Assembly: GCA_023301795.1 (NCBI GenBank)
Contig: JALZVU010000012.1
Coordinates: forward strand, 1-35,968
Origin: Granulosicoccus sp.
Lineage (GTDB): Bacteria; Pseudomonadota; Gammaproteobacteria; Granulosicoccales; Granulosicoccaceae
Direction of reading: 5' to 3'
DNA length: 35,968 bases
Shown: in pieces, positions 26,536 through 34,932 of the stretch
Layout: each line of letters begins with the position of its first letter
Position numbering within the stretch: position 1 is the first letter of the stretch
Program-made: the position numbers and the translations under genes
Notes under the pieces: generated by a model
Told to the model about the DNA's origin: nothing
Seen by the model: only the letters and a program-made list of their open reading frames with translations
The model's database searches: none

Positions 26536-27236
26536 GCTACCTTATTGGCGAAGGCATGACGGGCGGCTACGGCAGTGTGGACATTTTGCACGACTGCACC
26601 ATAGCGGTAGACAAGGGCGAAATAGCCGTTATCGTAGGCCCCAATGGGGCAGGCAAATCCACCGCCATGAAGGCGGTATTTGGCATGCTGAACATTCACA
26701 CCGGCCGCATCATGCTCGATGGTGAAGACATCACAGCCCTCACCCCACAGGCACGCGTTGCCAAAGGTATGGCCTTTGTCCCACAGACCAACAATATATT
26801 TCCTTCCATGTCGGTAGAACAGAACCTGGAAATGGGCGCATTTTTGCGCCGCGACGACATCAACGGCACCTTACAAGAGGTGTATGACCTGTTTCCTATT
26901 CTCAAACAGAAACGCAATCAGAACGCTGGCGAATTATCCGGCGGACAACGCCAGCAAGTAGCCGTTGGTCGCGCTCTAATGACTCAACCCAAAGTCCTGA
27001 TGCTGGACGAACCCACAGCCGGCGTGTCGCCCATTGTCATGGATGAGCTATTCGACCTTATTATTGATATCGCCCGCACCGGACTGTCTATTCTTATGGT
27101 GGAGCAGAACGCCCGACAAGCATTGAACATAGCTGACAAAGGCTACGTGCTGGTTCAGGGTCGCAACCGTTTTACTGATACTGGGCACGCGCTTATGAAT
27201 AACCCTGACGTTCGACGCAGTTTTCTAGGAGGCTGA
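26532..27236 (+). CDS. livF: ABC importer ATPase, LivF type
   Basis: A 234-residue ABC ATPase, the shorter LivF-type partner. Walker A is GPNGAGKST (36-44), the signature is LSGGQ (135-139), Walker B is VLMLDEPTAG (Asp159/Glu160), and the switch region is MVEQNARQAL, with the Gln-for-His change that is usual in LivF. FVPQTNNIFPSMSVEQNLEMG is the family Q-loop block (core: VPQTNNIFPSMSV). It pairs with LivG as the heteromeric ATPase. The start overlaps livG by 4 bases, and livH begins 1 base after its stop. Confidence 0.92.
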   Translation: MSYLIGEGMTGGYGSVDILHDCTIAVDKGEIAVIVGPNGAGKSTAMKAVFGMLNIHTGRIMLDGEDITALTPQARVAKGMAFVPQTNNIFPSMSVEQNLEMGAFLRRDDINGTLQEVYDLFPILKQKRNQNAGELSGGQRQQVAVGRALMTQPKVLMLDEPTAGVSPIVMDELFDLIIDIARTGLSILMVEQNARQALNIADKGYVLVQGRNRFTDTGHALMNNPDVRRSFLGG

Positions 27237-27237
27237 T

Positions 27238-28251
27238 ATGGAAAACTGGTTAAACGCATTTGCCCTGTTGTCCAACTTCGTTATCGTACCGGCGATTGCC
27301 TACGGTAGCCAGTTAGCGCTGGGCGCACTTGGTGTCACGCTTGTATTTGGTATTCTTCGTTTTTCAAACTTTGCCCACGGCGATACCATGTCACTGGGCA
27401 CCATGGTGGTCATCCTGTTTACCTGGTGGTTCCAGTCCATGGGAATCAACCTTGGGCCGCTTCCAACCGCCCTGCTAGCCCTACCGTTTGGTATCTTTTT
27501 CTGCGCTGTGTTTGTGCTGCTCAGTGACCGTTTTGTCTATCGTTTCTACCGGGCAAAACGAGCTGATCCTGTCATCTACCTTATTGCCTCGGTGGGAATC
27601 ATGTTCATCACCAACGGCATAGTACGATTCATCATTGGCCCGGATGATCAGAATTTTGCCGATGGCGAGCGATTCATTATTCGTGCGCGTGAGTTCAAGG
27701 AGATGACCGGTCTGGATCAGGGCGTTACTATTAAGCTCAGTCAGGGACTGACGTTTGTCACAATGATCGTTGTCGTAGCAGCCTTGTTCTGGTTTCTCAA
27801 CCGCACGCGTTCTGGCAAATCCATGCGCGCCTACTCGGACAATGAAGATCTTGCACTGCTTTCAGGCATCAATCCTGACAAGGTCGTGGCCATCACCTGG
27901 ATTATTGCAGCTGCTTTGGCCACCATCGCCGGCACACTCTACGGATTGGATAAATCATTTAAACCGTTCACCTACTTCCAGCTGTTACTGCCCATATTTG
28001 CGGCAGCTATTGTCGGTGGCTTGGGAAATCCTCTGGGTGCTATTGCTGGCGGCTTCGTTATTGCGTTTTCAGAAATAACCATAACCTACGCTTATAAACG
28101 CTTCGTCGAGTATCTGATGCCTGAAAGCTGGGAGGCCGGTGGACTCATTCAACTGTTGTCTACTGACTACAAATTTGCAGTGAGCTTTATCATTCTATTA
28201 CTGGTGCTGCTAGTCAGACCGCACGGCATTTTCAAGGGGACGGGGGTATGA
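27238..28251 (+). CDS. livH: ABC importer permease, LivH type
   Basis: A 337-residue inner-membrane permease. The early block QLALGALGVTLVFGILRFSN plus FAHGDTMSLG is the LivH signature, and the C-terminal block LLPIFAAAIVGGLGNPLGAI is the ATPase-contact region. A loop of about 30 residues (GPDDQNFADGERFIIRAREF) lies between helices. It ends LVRPHGIFKGTGV, typical of the family. It overlaps livM at its stop (ATGA). Somewhat longer than E. coli LivH (308). Confidence 0.9.
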   Translation: MENWLNAFALLSNFVIVPAIAYGSQLALGALGVTLVFGILRFSNFAHGDTMSLGTMVVILFTWWFQSMGINLGPLPTALLALPFGIFFCAVFVLLSDRFVYRFYRAKRADPVIYLIASVGIMFITNGIVRFIIGPDDQNFADGERFIIRAREFKEMTGLDQGVTIKLSQGLTFVTMIVVVAALFWFLNRTRSGKSMRAYSDNEDLALLSGINPDKVVAITWIIAAALATIAGTLYGLDKSFKPFTYFQLLLPIFAAAIVGGLGNPLGAIAGGFVIAFSEITITYAYKRFVEYLMPESWEAGGLIQLLSTDYKFAVSFIILLLVLLVRPHGIFKGTGV

Positions 28252-29564
28252 GCGGCGCCTTGCGAAATATCAGCTATTTTGTAGTGATGACGGCCCTGAT
28301 TGTTGTTGTGGGTCAGTTACAGAGCTGGAACCTGGCTCTGTCTATCCTGAACCTGTGCATCATCAGCGCCATCATGGCCCTGGGCGTCAACATCCAGTGG
28401 GGCTACGCGGGGCTATTCAACGTTGGTGTCATGGGCTTTGCAGCGCTTGGAGGATTAGCTGCAATGTTGATCTCCGTGCCACCGGTACAAGAAGCCTGGG
28501 CTGTGGGAGGCACGGGTGTCTTACTGGGGTTTGTCACTGCCATCGTCACCATTGCAGCCGCCGTGTTCACCTTTCGCTCACTGGCGCGCGGCACGCTACG
28601 TACACTGGCTATCATTGTCGTGTGCACGCTGGGCTACGCCATCACCCGAAGCGTGTTTGATCCTGCCACCGATGCCATCGAGAGCGTCAACCCCGCCTCC
28701 ACAGGCTATCTGGGTGGATTTGGCCTACCTATCTTATTGTCGTGGCCAGTAGGCGGAATCTTCGCAGGCTGTGCTGCCTGGGTGGTCGGAAAAATTACTT
28801 TAGGGCTGCGTACCGATTACCTGGCTATTGCCACGCTGGGCATCTCCGAAATCATCGTTGCCATGCTCAAAAACGAAGATTGGATGACCCGCGGTGTCAA
28901 AAACGTTGTGGGATTACCGCGACCCGTGCCCTTTGAAATCAATCTGCAACAATCACAGTGGTTTCTTGATTTGTGCGCAAAGCTTGGCACCGCACCTGTC
29001 ACCTTCTCCAGCATCTTCGTCAAGCTGTGTTATGCGGGACTTTTCACCGTTGTCTTGCTGGTGGTGTTGTATCTGTCTGAAAAAGCCTTGCGATCCCCGT
29101 GGGGCCGTATGATGCGCGCCATTCGGGACAACGAAGTGTCCTCCAACGCGATGGGCAAAAATATCAAGGCTCGCCACCTGCAGGTATTCATTCTCGGCTC
29201 TGTGGTGGTCGGTATTGCTGGCGCCATGCTCACAACGCTCGACGGTCAGCTGACACCTGCCTCCTACCAGCCTCTGCGCTTTACCTTTTTAATCTGGGTC
29301 ATGGTTATTGTCGGTGGCTCAGGTAACAATTGGGGCGCAGTACTGGGTGGCTTTGTCATCTGGTATTTCTGGATTCAGGCAGAACCTCTGGGCATATGGC
29401 TAATGAACCTGATTACCGCGAATATGGACGCTGGCAGTGCTCTGCGCGCCCATCTACTGGATTCAGCTCAGCATATGCGCTTGATGACCATGGGACTGAT
29501 CCTGCTGCTCACATTACGCTTTAGTCCGCGCGGGCTCATACCTGAAGGGAGCGCCAAGCGTTAG
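28248..29564 (+). CDS. livM: ABC importer permease, LivM type
   Basis: A 438-residue permease. ALGVNIQWGYAGLFNVGVMGF (core: GYAGLFNVGVMGFAALG) and LRTDYLAIATLGISEII are LivM signatures; IRDNEVSSNAMGKNIKARHL followed by GSVVVGIAGAML is the cytosolic coupling loop. It ends LRFSPRGLIPEGSAKR, typical of the family. The stop codon (29562-29564) falls inside the first unit of a heptanucleotide tandem repeat. It is the last gene of the transporter cassette. Confidence 0.9.
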   Translation: MSGALRNISYFVVMTALIVVVGQLQSWNLALSILNLCIISAIMALGVNIQWGYAGLFNVGVMGFAALGGLAAMLISVPPVQEAWAVGGTGVLLGFVTAIVTIAAAVFTFRSLARGTLRTLAIIVVCTLGYAITRSVFDPATDAIESVNPASTGYLGGFGLPILLSWPVGGIFAGCAAWVVGKITLGLRTDYLAIATLGISEIIVAMLKNEDWMTRGVKNVVGLPRPVPFEINLQQSQWFLDLCAKLGTAPVTFSSIFVKLCYAGLFTVVLLVVLYLSEKALRSPWGRMMRAIRDNEVSSNAMGKNIKARHLQVFILGSVVVGIAGAMLTTLDGQLTPASYQPLRFTFLIWVMVIVGGSGNNWGAVLGGFVIWYFWIQAEPLGIWLMNLITANMDAGSALRAHLLDSAQHMRLMTMGLILLLTLRFSPRGLIPEGSAKR

Positions 29565-29604
29565 GCGTTAGGCGTTAGGCGTTGGGCGTTGGGCGTTGGG
29601 CGTT
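29558..29604. repeat. Heptanucleotide tandem repeat overlapping the livM stop
   Basis: Six full 7-base units plus a partial one: three GCGTTAG, then three GCGTTGG, then GCGTT. The first unit supplies the livM stop codon TAG. The clean split between A-type and G-type units suggests recent slippage expansion. The partial unit is followed by TC and AACGC, giving a short inverted repeat GCGTT-TC-AACGC. Confidence 0.95.
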
Positions 29605-29623
29605 TCAACGCTTCAGAGGTATG

Positions 29624-29654
29624 AAACGGTTGCTCTATAAAAAGTAACCGTTTT
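29624..29654 (+). terminator. Possible terminator after livM
   Basis: An 8-bp inverted repeat, AAACGGTT/AACCGTTT, with a 14-base AT-rich loop ends in a short T-run (TTTTATT). It lies 60 bases after livM. The AT-rich stem and long loop make it a weaker candidate than the one after the binding-protein gene. Confidence 0.4.
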
Positions 29655-29788
29655 ATTACAGTTGTTACATTTTTTCACTATGAATGGCACGATTCATAAA
29701 ACTGGCACTTTACATGCTGAGGTAACTCTAGGAAAGCTGATGTGCGGCACGCTAGGCCGCAGTTTTTAATCGCTTGGAGAGCGTTACC

Positions 29789-30883
29789 ATGAATCTGGAC
29801 AAAGCACGGGAGTGGGGTCTGTCGTCTGACCGTGATTTCCGTGCGAAGGCAACATTTGGCGTGGCCTCAGCAGCACTGATGCTGTTGTTTCCCATCGCCT
29901 TACTCAATATTTTCCAAGGAAGCGTTCTGATCGGGCTCGGCTCACTAGGTATCGTCTTTATGCTCACACTGAGTGTATGGCGGGTATATCAAGGGCAATG
30001 CCACCAGTCGTTGATTCTCTATGGCCTGACAATGCCTGGCATGGTGTTCATGATCTCAGTCTTCCAGTTTGACGGGATTGTGGGCAGTCTCTGGTGCTTT
30101 CCGTCAATTGTCGCCGTCTACTGCATGTTGTCAGAGCGCCGTGCATGGGTTGCCAATCTGTTTATCCTGGTTGTCAGTCTGCCGATGGCTGTCATCACAT
30201 TGCCGCCTGAACATTCCCTGCGTGTGATTGCAACGCTCATGAGTGTGAGTGTGTTTTCCGCCATTCTGGTGCGGGTTATCGATCAACTTAACTCAAAGCT
30301 GCAACATCAGTTAGTACATGACCCACTGACAGGGTTGTTAAATCGACTAACGTTAAAAGTTAAACTGGAGCATGCGATCGAACGTCACCACAATGACGCT
30401 CTGGACTCTGCGTTGCTGGCTATTGACGTTGATCATTTCAAAAGCATCAATGATCGTCATGGACATGACGCTGGCGATCACGCCCTGCTCGCACTGAGTG
30501 CGATATTTGTAAAAAATCTGCGTGCTGGAGATTATGCATTCCGAACCGGCGGCGAGGAATTTCTGATTCTGCTTAGCGGCAGCGCTGAAGCGGAAGCTTA
30601 TGGCATCGCCGAGCGCTTGCGCAGCGACATTGAACAAGCTTCTTTCATCACCAATGAGACAGTGACCATCAGTATTGGCGCGACCGAGCACAACAGTGGC
30701 GAACAGTGGACCCAATGGATCAAACGTACCGACGATTTTCTGTTCGATTCAAAGCACTCAGGCAGAAACTGCGTTACAGCCGACAGCTACCCAAAGCGTA
30801 TACCCATGGTCGAGATCAGCAAAAAGGCCATCGATGAGGAGGACATAGCACTCAGCGATAGCCATTCTGCATTGACACTTTGA
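29789..30883 (+). CDS. Membrane diguanylate cyclase (GGDEF)
   Basis: A 364-residue inner-membrane enzyme. About six helices occupy residues 20-162 with short loops, forming an integral sensory region of unassigned type. The GGDEF domain starts at HDPLTGLLNRL (about 177). Active-site motif GGEEF (254-258) is intact, and RAGD (245-248) sits exactly five residues before it, which is the RxxD inhibitory site for c-di-GMP feedback. FKSINDRHGHDAGD is the nucleotide/metal region. It should make c-di-GMP from GTP. ATG 29789 is chosen because GGAG lies 9 bases upstream. A ~36-residue tail follows the domain. Its 3' end is 4 bases from a convergent gene. Confidence 0.92.
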   Translation: MNLDKAREWGLSSDRDFRAKATFGVASAALMLLFPIALLNIFQGSVLIGLGSLGIVFMLTLSVWRVYQGQCHQSLILYGLTMPGMVFMISVFQFDGIVGSLWCFPSIVAVYCMLSERRAWVANLFILVVSLPMAVITLPPEHSLRVIATLMSVSVFSAILVRVIDQLNSKLQHQLVHDPLTGLLNRLTLKVKLEHAIERHHNDALDSALLAIDVDHFKSINDRHGHDAGDHALLALSAIFVKNLRAGDYAFRTGGEEFLILLSGSAEAEAYGIAERLRSDIEQASFITNETVTISIGATEHNSGEQWTQWIKRTDDFLFDSKHSGRNCVTADSYPKRIPMVEISKKAIDEEDIALSDSHSALTL

Positions 30884-30887
30884 CGCG

Positions 30888-31343
30888 TTAGTTCGAACTC
30901 TCAGTTGCAACAGCATTAGCCTGTATAGCTGCTCGCCGCCGTTGTGCGCGTTCTTGCAGCATCTTGGCAATAAGCAAGGCACCCATAACGCCGCCTAGCA
31001 TAATGAAACCAAAACCAGCACCAAACGCCGCTCCAGACCAGAGAAGACCAGCACCCAGGCCAGTGAATCCAGACGATATTTGCCCGCCGGTCCAACGCTT
31101 TTTCGAATAAGAGAAGTACCGCCCTGTCATGTAGGCGGTGTACAAACCTAATGCGAGCAAGACCAAACTGAGAAATCTGACCAAAGGCAACAGTTCCCGG
31201 TCGGTAACCTCCCCGCCTAAAAACGCACCCACGATGAAGAGAACGGCAGTAACCGCCAGCGGTGCATTGATCGCGTAAGCGGGATTGGACAAGCGACTTT
31301 CCGTTGAAGTACCAGAAACGTTAGCGCTGGAGTTTGAATTCAT
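30888..31343 (-). CDS. Small membrane protein of unknown function
   Basis: A 151-residue protein with about four hydrophobic segments (about 26-45, 53-70, 90-105 and 108-126) and a hydrophilic Ser/Asn-rich N-terminus. The third and fourth segments are very Gly/Ala-rich (GLGAGLLWSGAAFGAGFGF), suggesting tight helix packing. The tail is basic (QERAQRRRA). ATG 31343 is preferred over an in-frame GTG at 31379 because AAGG lies about 10 bases before it. I do not recognise the family. It is convergent with the diguanylate cyclase and 98 bases downstream of the solute-binding-protein gene on the same strand, so it could be a distal member of that operon. Confidence 0.65.
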   Translation of the reverse strand: MNSNSSANVSGTSTESRLSNPAYAINAPLAVTAVLFIVGAFLGGEVTDRELLPLVRFLSLVLLALGLYTAYMTGRYFSYSKKRWTGGQISSGFTGLGAGLLWSGAAFGAGFGFIMLGGVMGALLIAKMLQERAQRRRAAIQANAVATESSN

Positions 31344-31441
31344 GCTAATTGGGCCTTGTAAGTTAGCTGGGTGAGTCACGCATTTCGACTATGAGTATAG
31401 CCTAGCGCAGATCACAAAACGACGTCAGCCACCTCGCCCAG

Positions 31442-32719
31442 TCAATAACCTTCACTCACCCGCAACCCAGCTTGCTTTTCCATCAATGCACTAAACGCTG
31501 CCAGCGTATCTCGCACACTAGTTTCCTGATTCCACAAACGGCTTATCAGATCCTCTATTTGCGAAAGGTGCTCGCGGGATCCATAACTGGCAAAAGGCTT
31601 GACCACGTTATCATTGGACTGAAGAACCTTGTGAGCAATGCGGCTGCATTCATCCAGAGTAGTGGTGTCCAGATTCTTCAGTGGAGGCAAGGAGCCCTTT
31701 AAGGCGTTGAACTGCTGATTGATTGCTGGATCGGTGACCATGTCGATAAACAGAGCCTGTCCTTCACGTTCCTGCTGATTCTCAACACGCCCCCTGACAA
31801 AGACATCCAGCACGGGTATCAGCAAATCGTGTGTAGCCGGCGCAGGTGCGCAGGCTAGCTGGTCGCCAACCTCAATGCCCAGCGTTTTAAACTCGCCCTT
31901 TGCCCAATCGCCCATGGATATGGTCAGGGCGTCCCCGTTGACCACCGCTTTTATCTGATCCCCCCAACTCCCGTCACCAAACGATTTTGCGTATTGGTTT
32001 AGCTCTGTGAATGTTCCCAGTGCCTGGTGCAAAGCAGGATCGCCAAAGACGGTGCTATCGGTGCCTGCGTAGAAGCGTTGGTATACATTTTTACCAGCAA
32101 CGCCTAGCAATAAACTGTTGAACAGTATTCGTTGTTGCCACGACTCTGAACCCACAGCAATAACGGTATCACCGGCATCGTTACGAGCACGCGCCAGCTC
32201 CAGGAAATCGTCCCAGCTCTGTAAGCTTTGCACCGGTACTTTTGTCGAATTCGCATTCAGGTACCACAGCCAGTTATTGCTATGCACATTCACAGGGATC
32301 GCTACAATCTGCCCGTCCACTGCCACAAGATCCATCACGCTATCGAGCACTGTACTTTCCAGACGGAGCAATTGCTGGGTATCAGTGATGGGATCAACCA
32401 ATCCCATTTCACTTATCTGTTGTACCTCCCAGCCCACGTTCCACAATACAAACGTGGGCGAATAACCTTTAGCCATACGAGACAAGGCGTTGTTCAATGT
32501 GTCGACAGAATTCCTGGTGTTTGAGTCGTACCAGATGCCGCCACGCCCCTTAAATGCTTCCTTGAAAACCTGCAAGGCTGCTCTTTCACCACCACTTGAC
32601 CACCAGTGCATGATCTCGACTTCAGGGTCAGCGATGGCCGCGCTTGAGTGAATGAACATCACACTGGCTAAAGTATATCGAAGCTTACTCAGTAGGCGCG
32701 GCGCACGAGCTGTGATCAT
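31442..32719 (-). CDS. Family 1 extracellular solute-binding protein without transporter
   Basis: A 425-residue periplasmic binding protein. The signal peptide ends at about residue 30 (SSAAIA, then DPEVE). The mature N-terminus VEIMHWWSSGGERAALQVFK is typical of carbohydrate-type (family 1, glucose/maltose-like) binding proteins, as are IVAIPVNVHSNNWLWYLN, SWDDFLE and MGDWAKGEF. No permease or ATPase gene is near. It starts 7 bases after the stop of a membrane GGDEF-EAL gene on the same strand and is therefore probably co-transcribed. This arrangement suggests a ligand-loaded sensor that docks on the periplasmic domain of that enzyme (inference) rather than a transport component. The ATG has no ribosome site of its own, which fits translational coupling. 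Confidence 0.85.
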   Translation of the reverse strand: MITARAPRLLSKLRYTLASVMFIHSSAAIADPEVEIMHWWSSGGERAALQVFKEAFKGRGGIWYDSNTRNSVDTLNNALSRMAKGYSPTFVLWNVGWEVQQISEMGLVDPITDTQQLLRLESTVLDSVMDLVAVDGQIVAIPVNVHSNNWLWYLNANSTKVPVQSLQSWDDFLELARARNDAGDTVIAVGSESWQQRILFNSLLLGVAGKNVYQRFYAGTDSTVFGDPALHQALGTFTELNQYAKSFGDGSWGDQIKAVVNGDALTISMGDWAKGEFKTLGIEVGDQLACAPAPATHDLLIPVLDVFVRGRVENQQEREGQALFIDMVTDPAINQQFNALKGSLPPLKNLDTTTLDECSRIAHKVLQSNDNVVKPFASYGSREHLSQIEDLISRLWNQETSVRDTLAAFSALMEKQAGLRVSEGY

Positions 32720-32726
32720 GACGTTT

Positions 32727-34775
32727 TTAACTAACTTTTTTCAGAGTGGATATATCCATTAACACTTGGCTTACCTCTGCAAAGGGTGCAGGCTTATAGA
32801 AGTGATAACCTTGGATTTCGTCGCAACCCAGTGATCGGCAGGCATGCCACTGTTCTTCAGTTTCAACGCCTTCAACAACACTTTTTTTGTCCAACAATTT
32901 GCACAGATTTAGAATTGTTCTTACGATGGTGTGGGAATCCTTACATTCAGTCATGCGTTGTACAAAACTCTGATCCACCTTGATAATGTCAATATCCATG
33001 CTGACAACTGAATTGAGTGAGGCAAATCCGGTTCCAAAATCATCCAGGGCTATTGGTACGCCCATGTCCCTGAATTTATCAAGCGTCTCGCACACTTGAT
33101 CACAGGCTCCAGACAACGCCACGTTCTCCGTGATTTCCAGATCAATAGGACACACGGGCTGATCTAGCACACGCGTCATAGCTTCAAAGCGGGAGCAACA
33201 ATCAGTGTCCATCAGGAACCCTTGTGCCGCGTTAAAGGCAATTCGCCCAGAGTCCAGCCCAAGACTCCGCCAACGTGTCCAGTCTTCAAGAATCTGTTCC
33301 AACATCTGCCAGGTAAGCTGGGCGATAAGTCCGCTATTCTCGGCAACAGGTATGAAATGGAACGGCGCGATCATGCTGCCATCGGCTTGCTTCCAGCGGC
33401 AAAGTGCTTCCATGCCACAGGGAACACCCGTATTGGCATCCACTTTGATTTGATAATAGGGAATGAACTCACGATTCAGCAATGCTTCTCTGATTCTTTC
33501 AGCCAGACGATTTTCGTCTTCAATTCTGGCGCGCATGGAATCCTCGTAGCGCGGTATTGAAGCCTGCGAAACGTCGTACTGCAATGCCGCTAAGCGAGCA
33601 TTAGCAAGTCGAACGATAACCTCATCAGGCGAATACGGTGCCACGTCATGGCCTAGTGCCATGTTAGGGTAAATCTGAACATTTCCGACGTCCATCGGAT
33701 AAGCCAGCGCCCTCTGAATCGCTTTGATACCCGCAGTATCATCCATCAGCGACTCATCGCTTACGAGCACTGAGAACTCTTCATCCCCCGTGCGAAACAC
33801 GTTGCTGTCATTTCCAAACATTTGCTGAAGGCGCTTCGCTATATCGCTGAACACCTGCCCCATGGCCGCCGGACCTGCAAGATTATGAATCTTGTCACTC
33901 TCCTGCATACGAATGACCAGAAGCACCCGGTAAGACATGGGTTTGTCTCGATAGGCCAAGTGTTCCATCATGCCACTCTGATTAGGTATCCCGGTATCCA
34001 GGTCGAAGTTAGCCTGTCTATACAGTTGATCGTGCACCTTGGTAAGTCGATGATTGGCATTCTTCAATGAACGACTTAATGGAATAAAAATTAACACCAG
34101 CTCAAGCAACACCACAAATACGGCAAACCAGGACAAGCGTGTATGTGTTGTTGAAAGTTGGTTAGCACATTCAGCCACCAACGATTGCAAACTGGACAAG
34201 GCATGTTTAAGACTTCTAAGCAGACTTCCATCGATTGCAAAAGCCGCTTCCACAGGCGACCATAGAATATCGGCACCCTGTGCCGGATCATCAACGTTAG
34301 ACACTAGATCAGCTATGCGATTGGAATAGTTATCCAGCTGATTGAACAAGCTCTGCGGCTCCCTAACGAACAGGTCGAGAATGTTCTGATGAAGCTGTAA
34401 ATCGCTATCATCAAAGTGAGTAATCTCTTCGGCAATTGATGCACGCAACCGCATCATGCGAGCGTGAGTCTGACTCAATTTTGCCTTGATCTTGAACTCA
34501 AGTCTTGAGCCCGGGGGCTGCTGCTTCTCCAACGTCTTCAGCTCTGCCATATGAAAGGCGGAGTTCCTGATGACCAGCTTCAGCTCTGAGGCATAGCTTG
34601 CAAGCTCATAAAGATGCGATTGCTGACTGAGCGCGTTGCGCAGTACGCCATAGCTGAACACGATGGTGGCACACAGCACCAGAGATGCAACCGCGTAGGC
34701 TATTGTCATTTTTGACGACAGACCTAACAGATCAGATTTCGCGCCTGTGTAATTTTCAGTCTGAGTAAACACCAT
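32727..34775 (-). CDS. Membrane GGDEF-EAL c-di-GMP enzyme with periplasmic sensor domain
   Basis: A 682-residue protein counted from ATG 34775; an in-frame TTG at 34856 adds 27 residues. Helices at about 25-45 and 216-234 enclose a ~170-residue, helix-rich periplasmic domain. The GGDEF domain follows (about 255-415) with a degenerate site GDEEF (330-334), so cyclase activity is doubtful. The EAL domain (about 425-675) keeps the catalytic set: MEALCRW (Glu456), the Asn in IAFNAAQ, LEITEN, LDDFGTG (Asp578/Asp579), IKVDQSF, VEGVET and QGYHFYKP. It is therefore predicted to be a phosphodiesterase that degrades c-di-GMP. The solute-binding-protein gene follows after 7 bases. The layout parallels Vibrio cholerae MbaA, which is controlled by the binding protein NspS. 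Confidence 0.92.
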   Translation of the reverse strand: MVFTQTENYTGAKSDLLGLSSKMTIAYAVASLVLCATIVFSYGVLRNALSQQSHLYELASYASELKLVIRNSAFHMAELKTLEKQQPPGSRLEFKIKAKLSQTHARMMRLRASIAEEITHFDDSDLQLHQNILDLFVREPQSLFNQLDNYSNRIADLVSNVDDPAQGADILWSPVEAAFAIDGSLLRSLKHALSSLQSLVAECANQLSTTHTRLSWFAVFVVLLELVLIFIPLSRSLKNANHRLTKVHDQLYRQANFDLDTGIPNQSGMMEHLAYRDKPMSYRVLLVIRMQESDKIHNLAGPAAMGQVFSDIAKRLQQMFGNDSNVFRTGDEEFSVLVSDESLMDDTAGIKAIQRALAYPMDVGNVQIYPNMALGHDVAPYSPDEVIVRLANARLAALQYDVSQASIPRYEDSMRARIEDENRLAERIREALLNREFIPYYQIKVDANTGVPCGMEALCRWKQADGSMIAPFHFIPVAENSGLIAQLTWQMLEQILEDWTRWRSLGLDSGRIAFNAAQGFLMDTDCCSRFEAMTRVLDQPVCPIDLEITENVALSGACDQVCETLDKFRDMGVPIALDDFGTGFASLNSVVSMDIDIIKVDQSFVQRMTECKDSHTIVRTILNLCKLLDKKSVVEGVETEEQWHACRSLGCDEIQGYHFYKPAPFAEVSQVLMDISTLKKVS

Positions 34776-34932
34776 TGAGCTAAAGTGGGTAGCGATCCTG
34801 TTGCCACACAGTAAATTGTGCTCACATGTGTCAGCAATACCTGTACCCTCGCTCAAAAATGGATACGGTAACGCTAAGACTAGTCTGAAAAGTGCGTACC
34901 AGTACTACAAAACAGCTGTCATCATGGCCTAT

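Noticed and set aside
24429-29564. Urea (urt) transporter assignment for the ABC cassette
   Set aside because: Gene order is binding protein, livG, livF, livH, livM rather than urtABCDE, and no urease genes are nearby; the binding protein lacks features I associate with UrtA.
29558-29604. CRISPR-like or mobile-element repeat
   Set aside because: The units are directly adjacent 7-mers without spacers and no cas or transposase genes are nearby; it is a simple tandem repeat.
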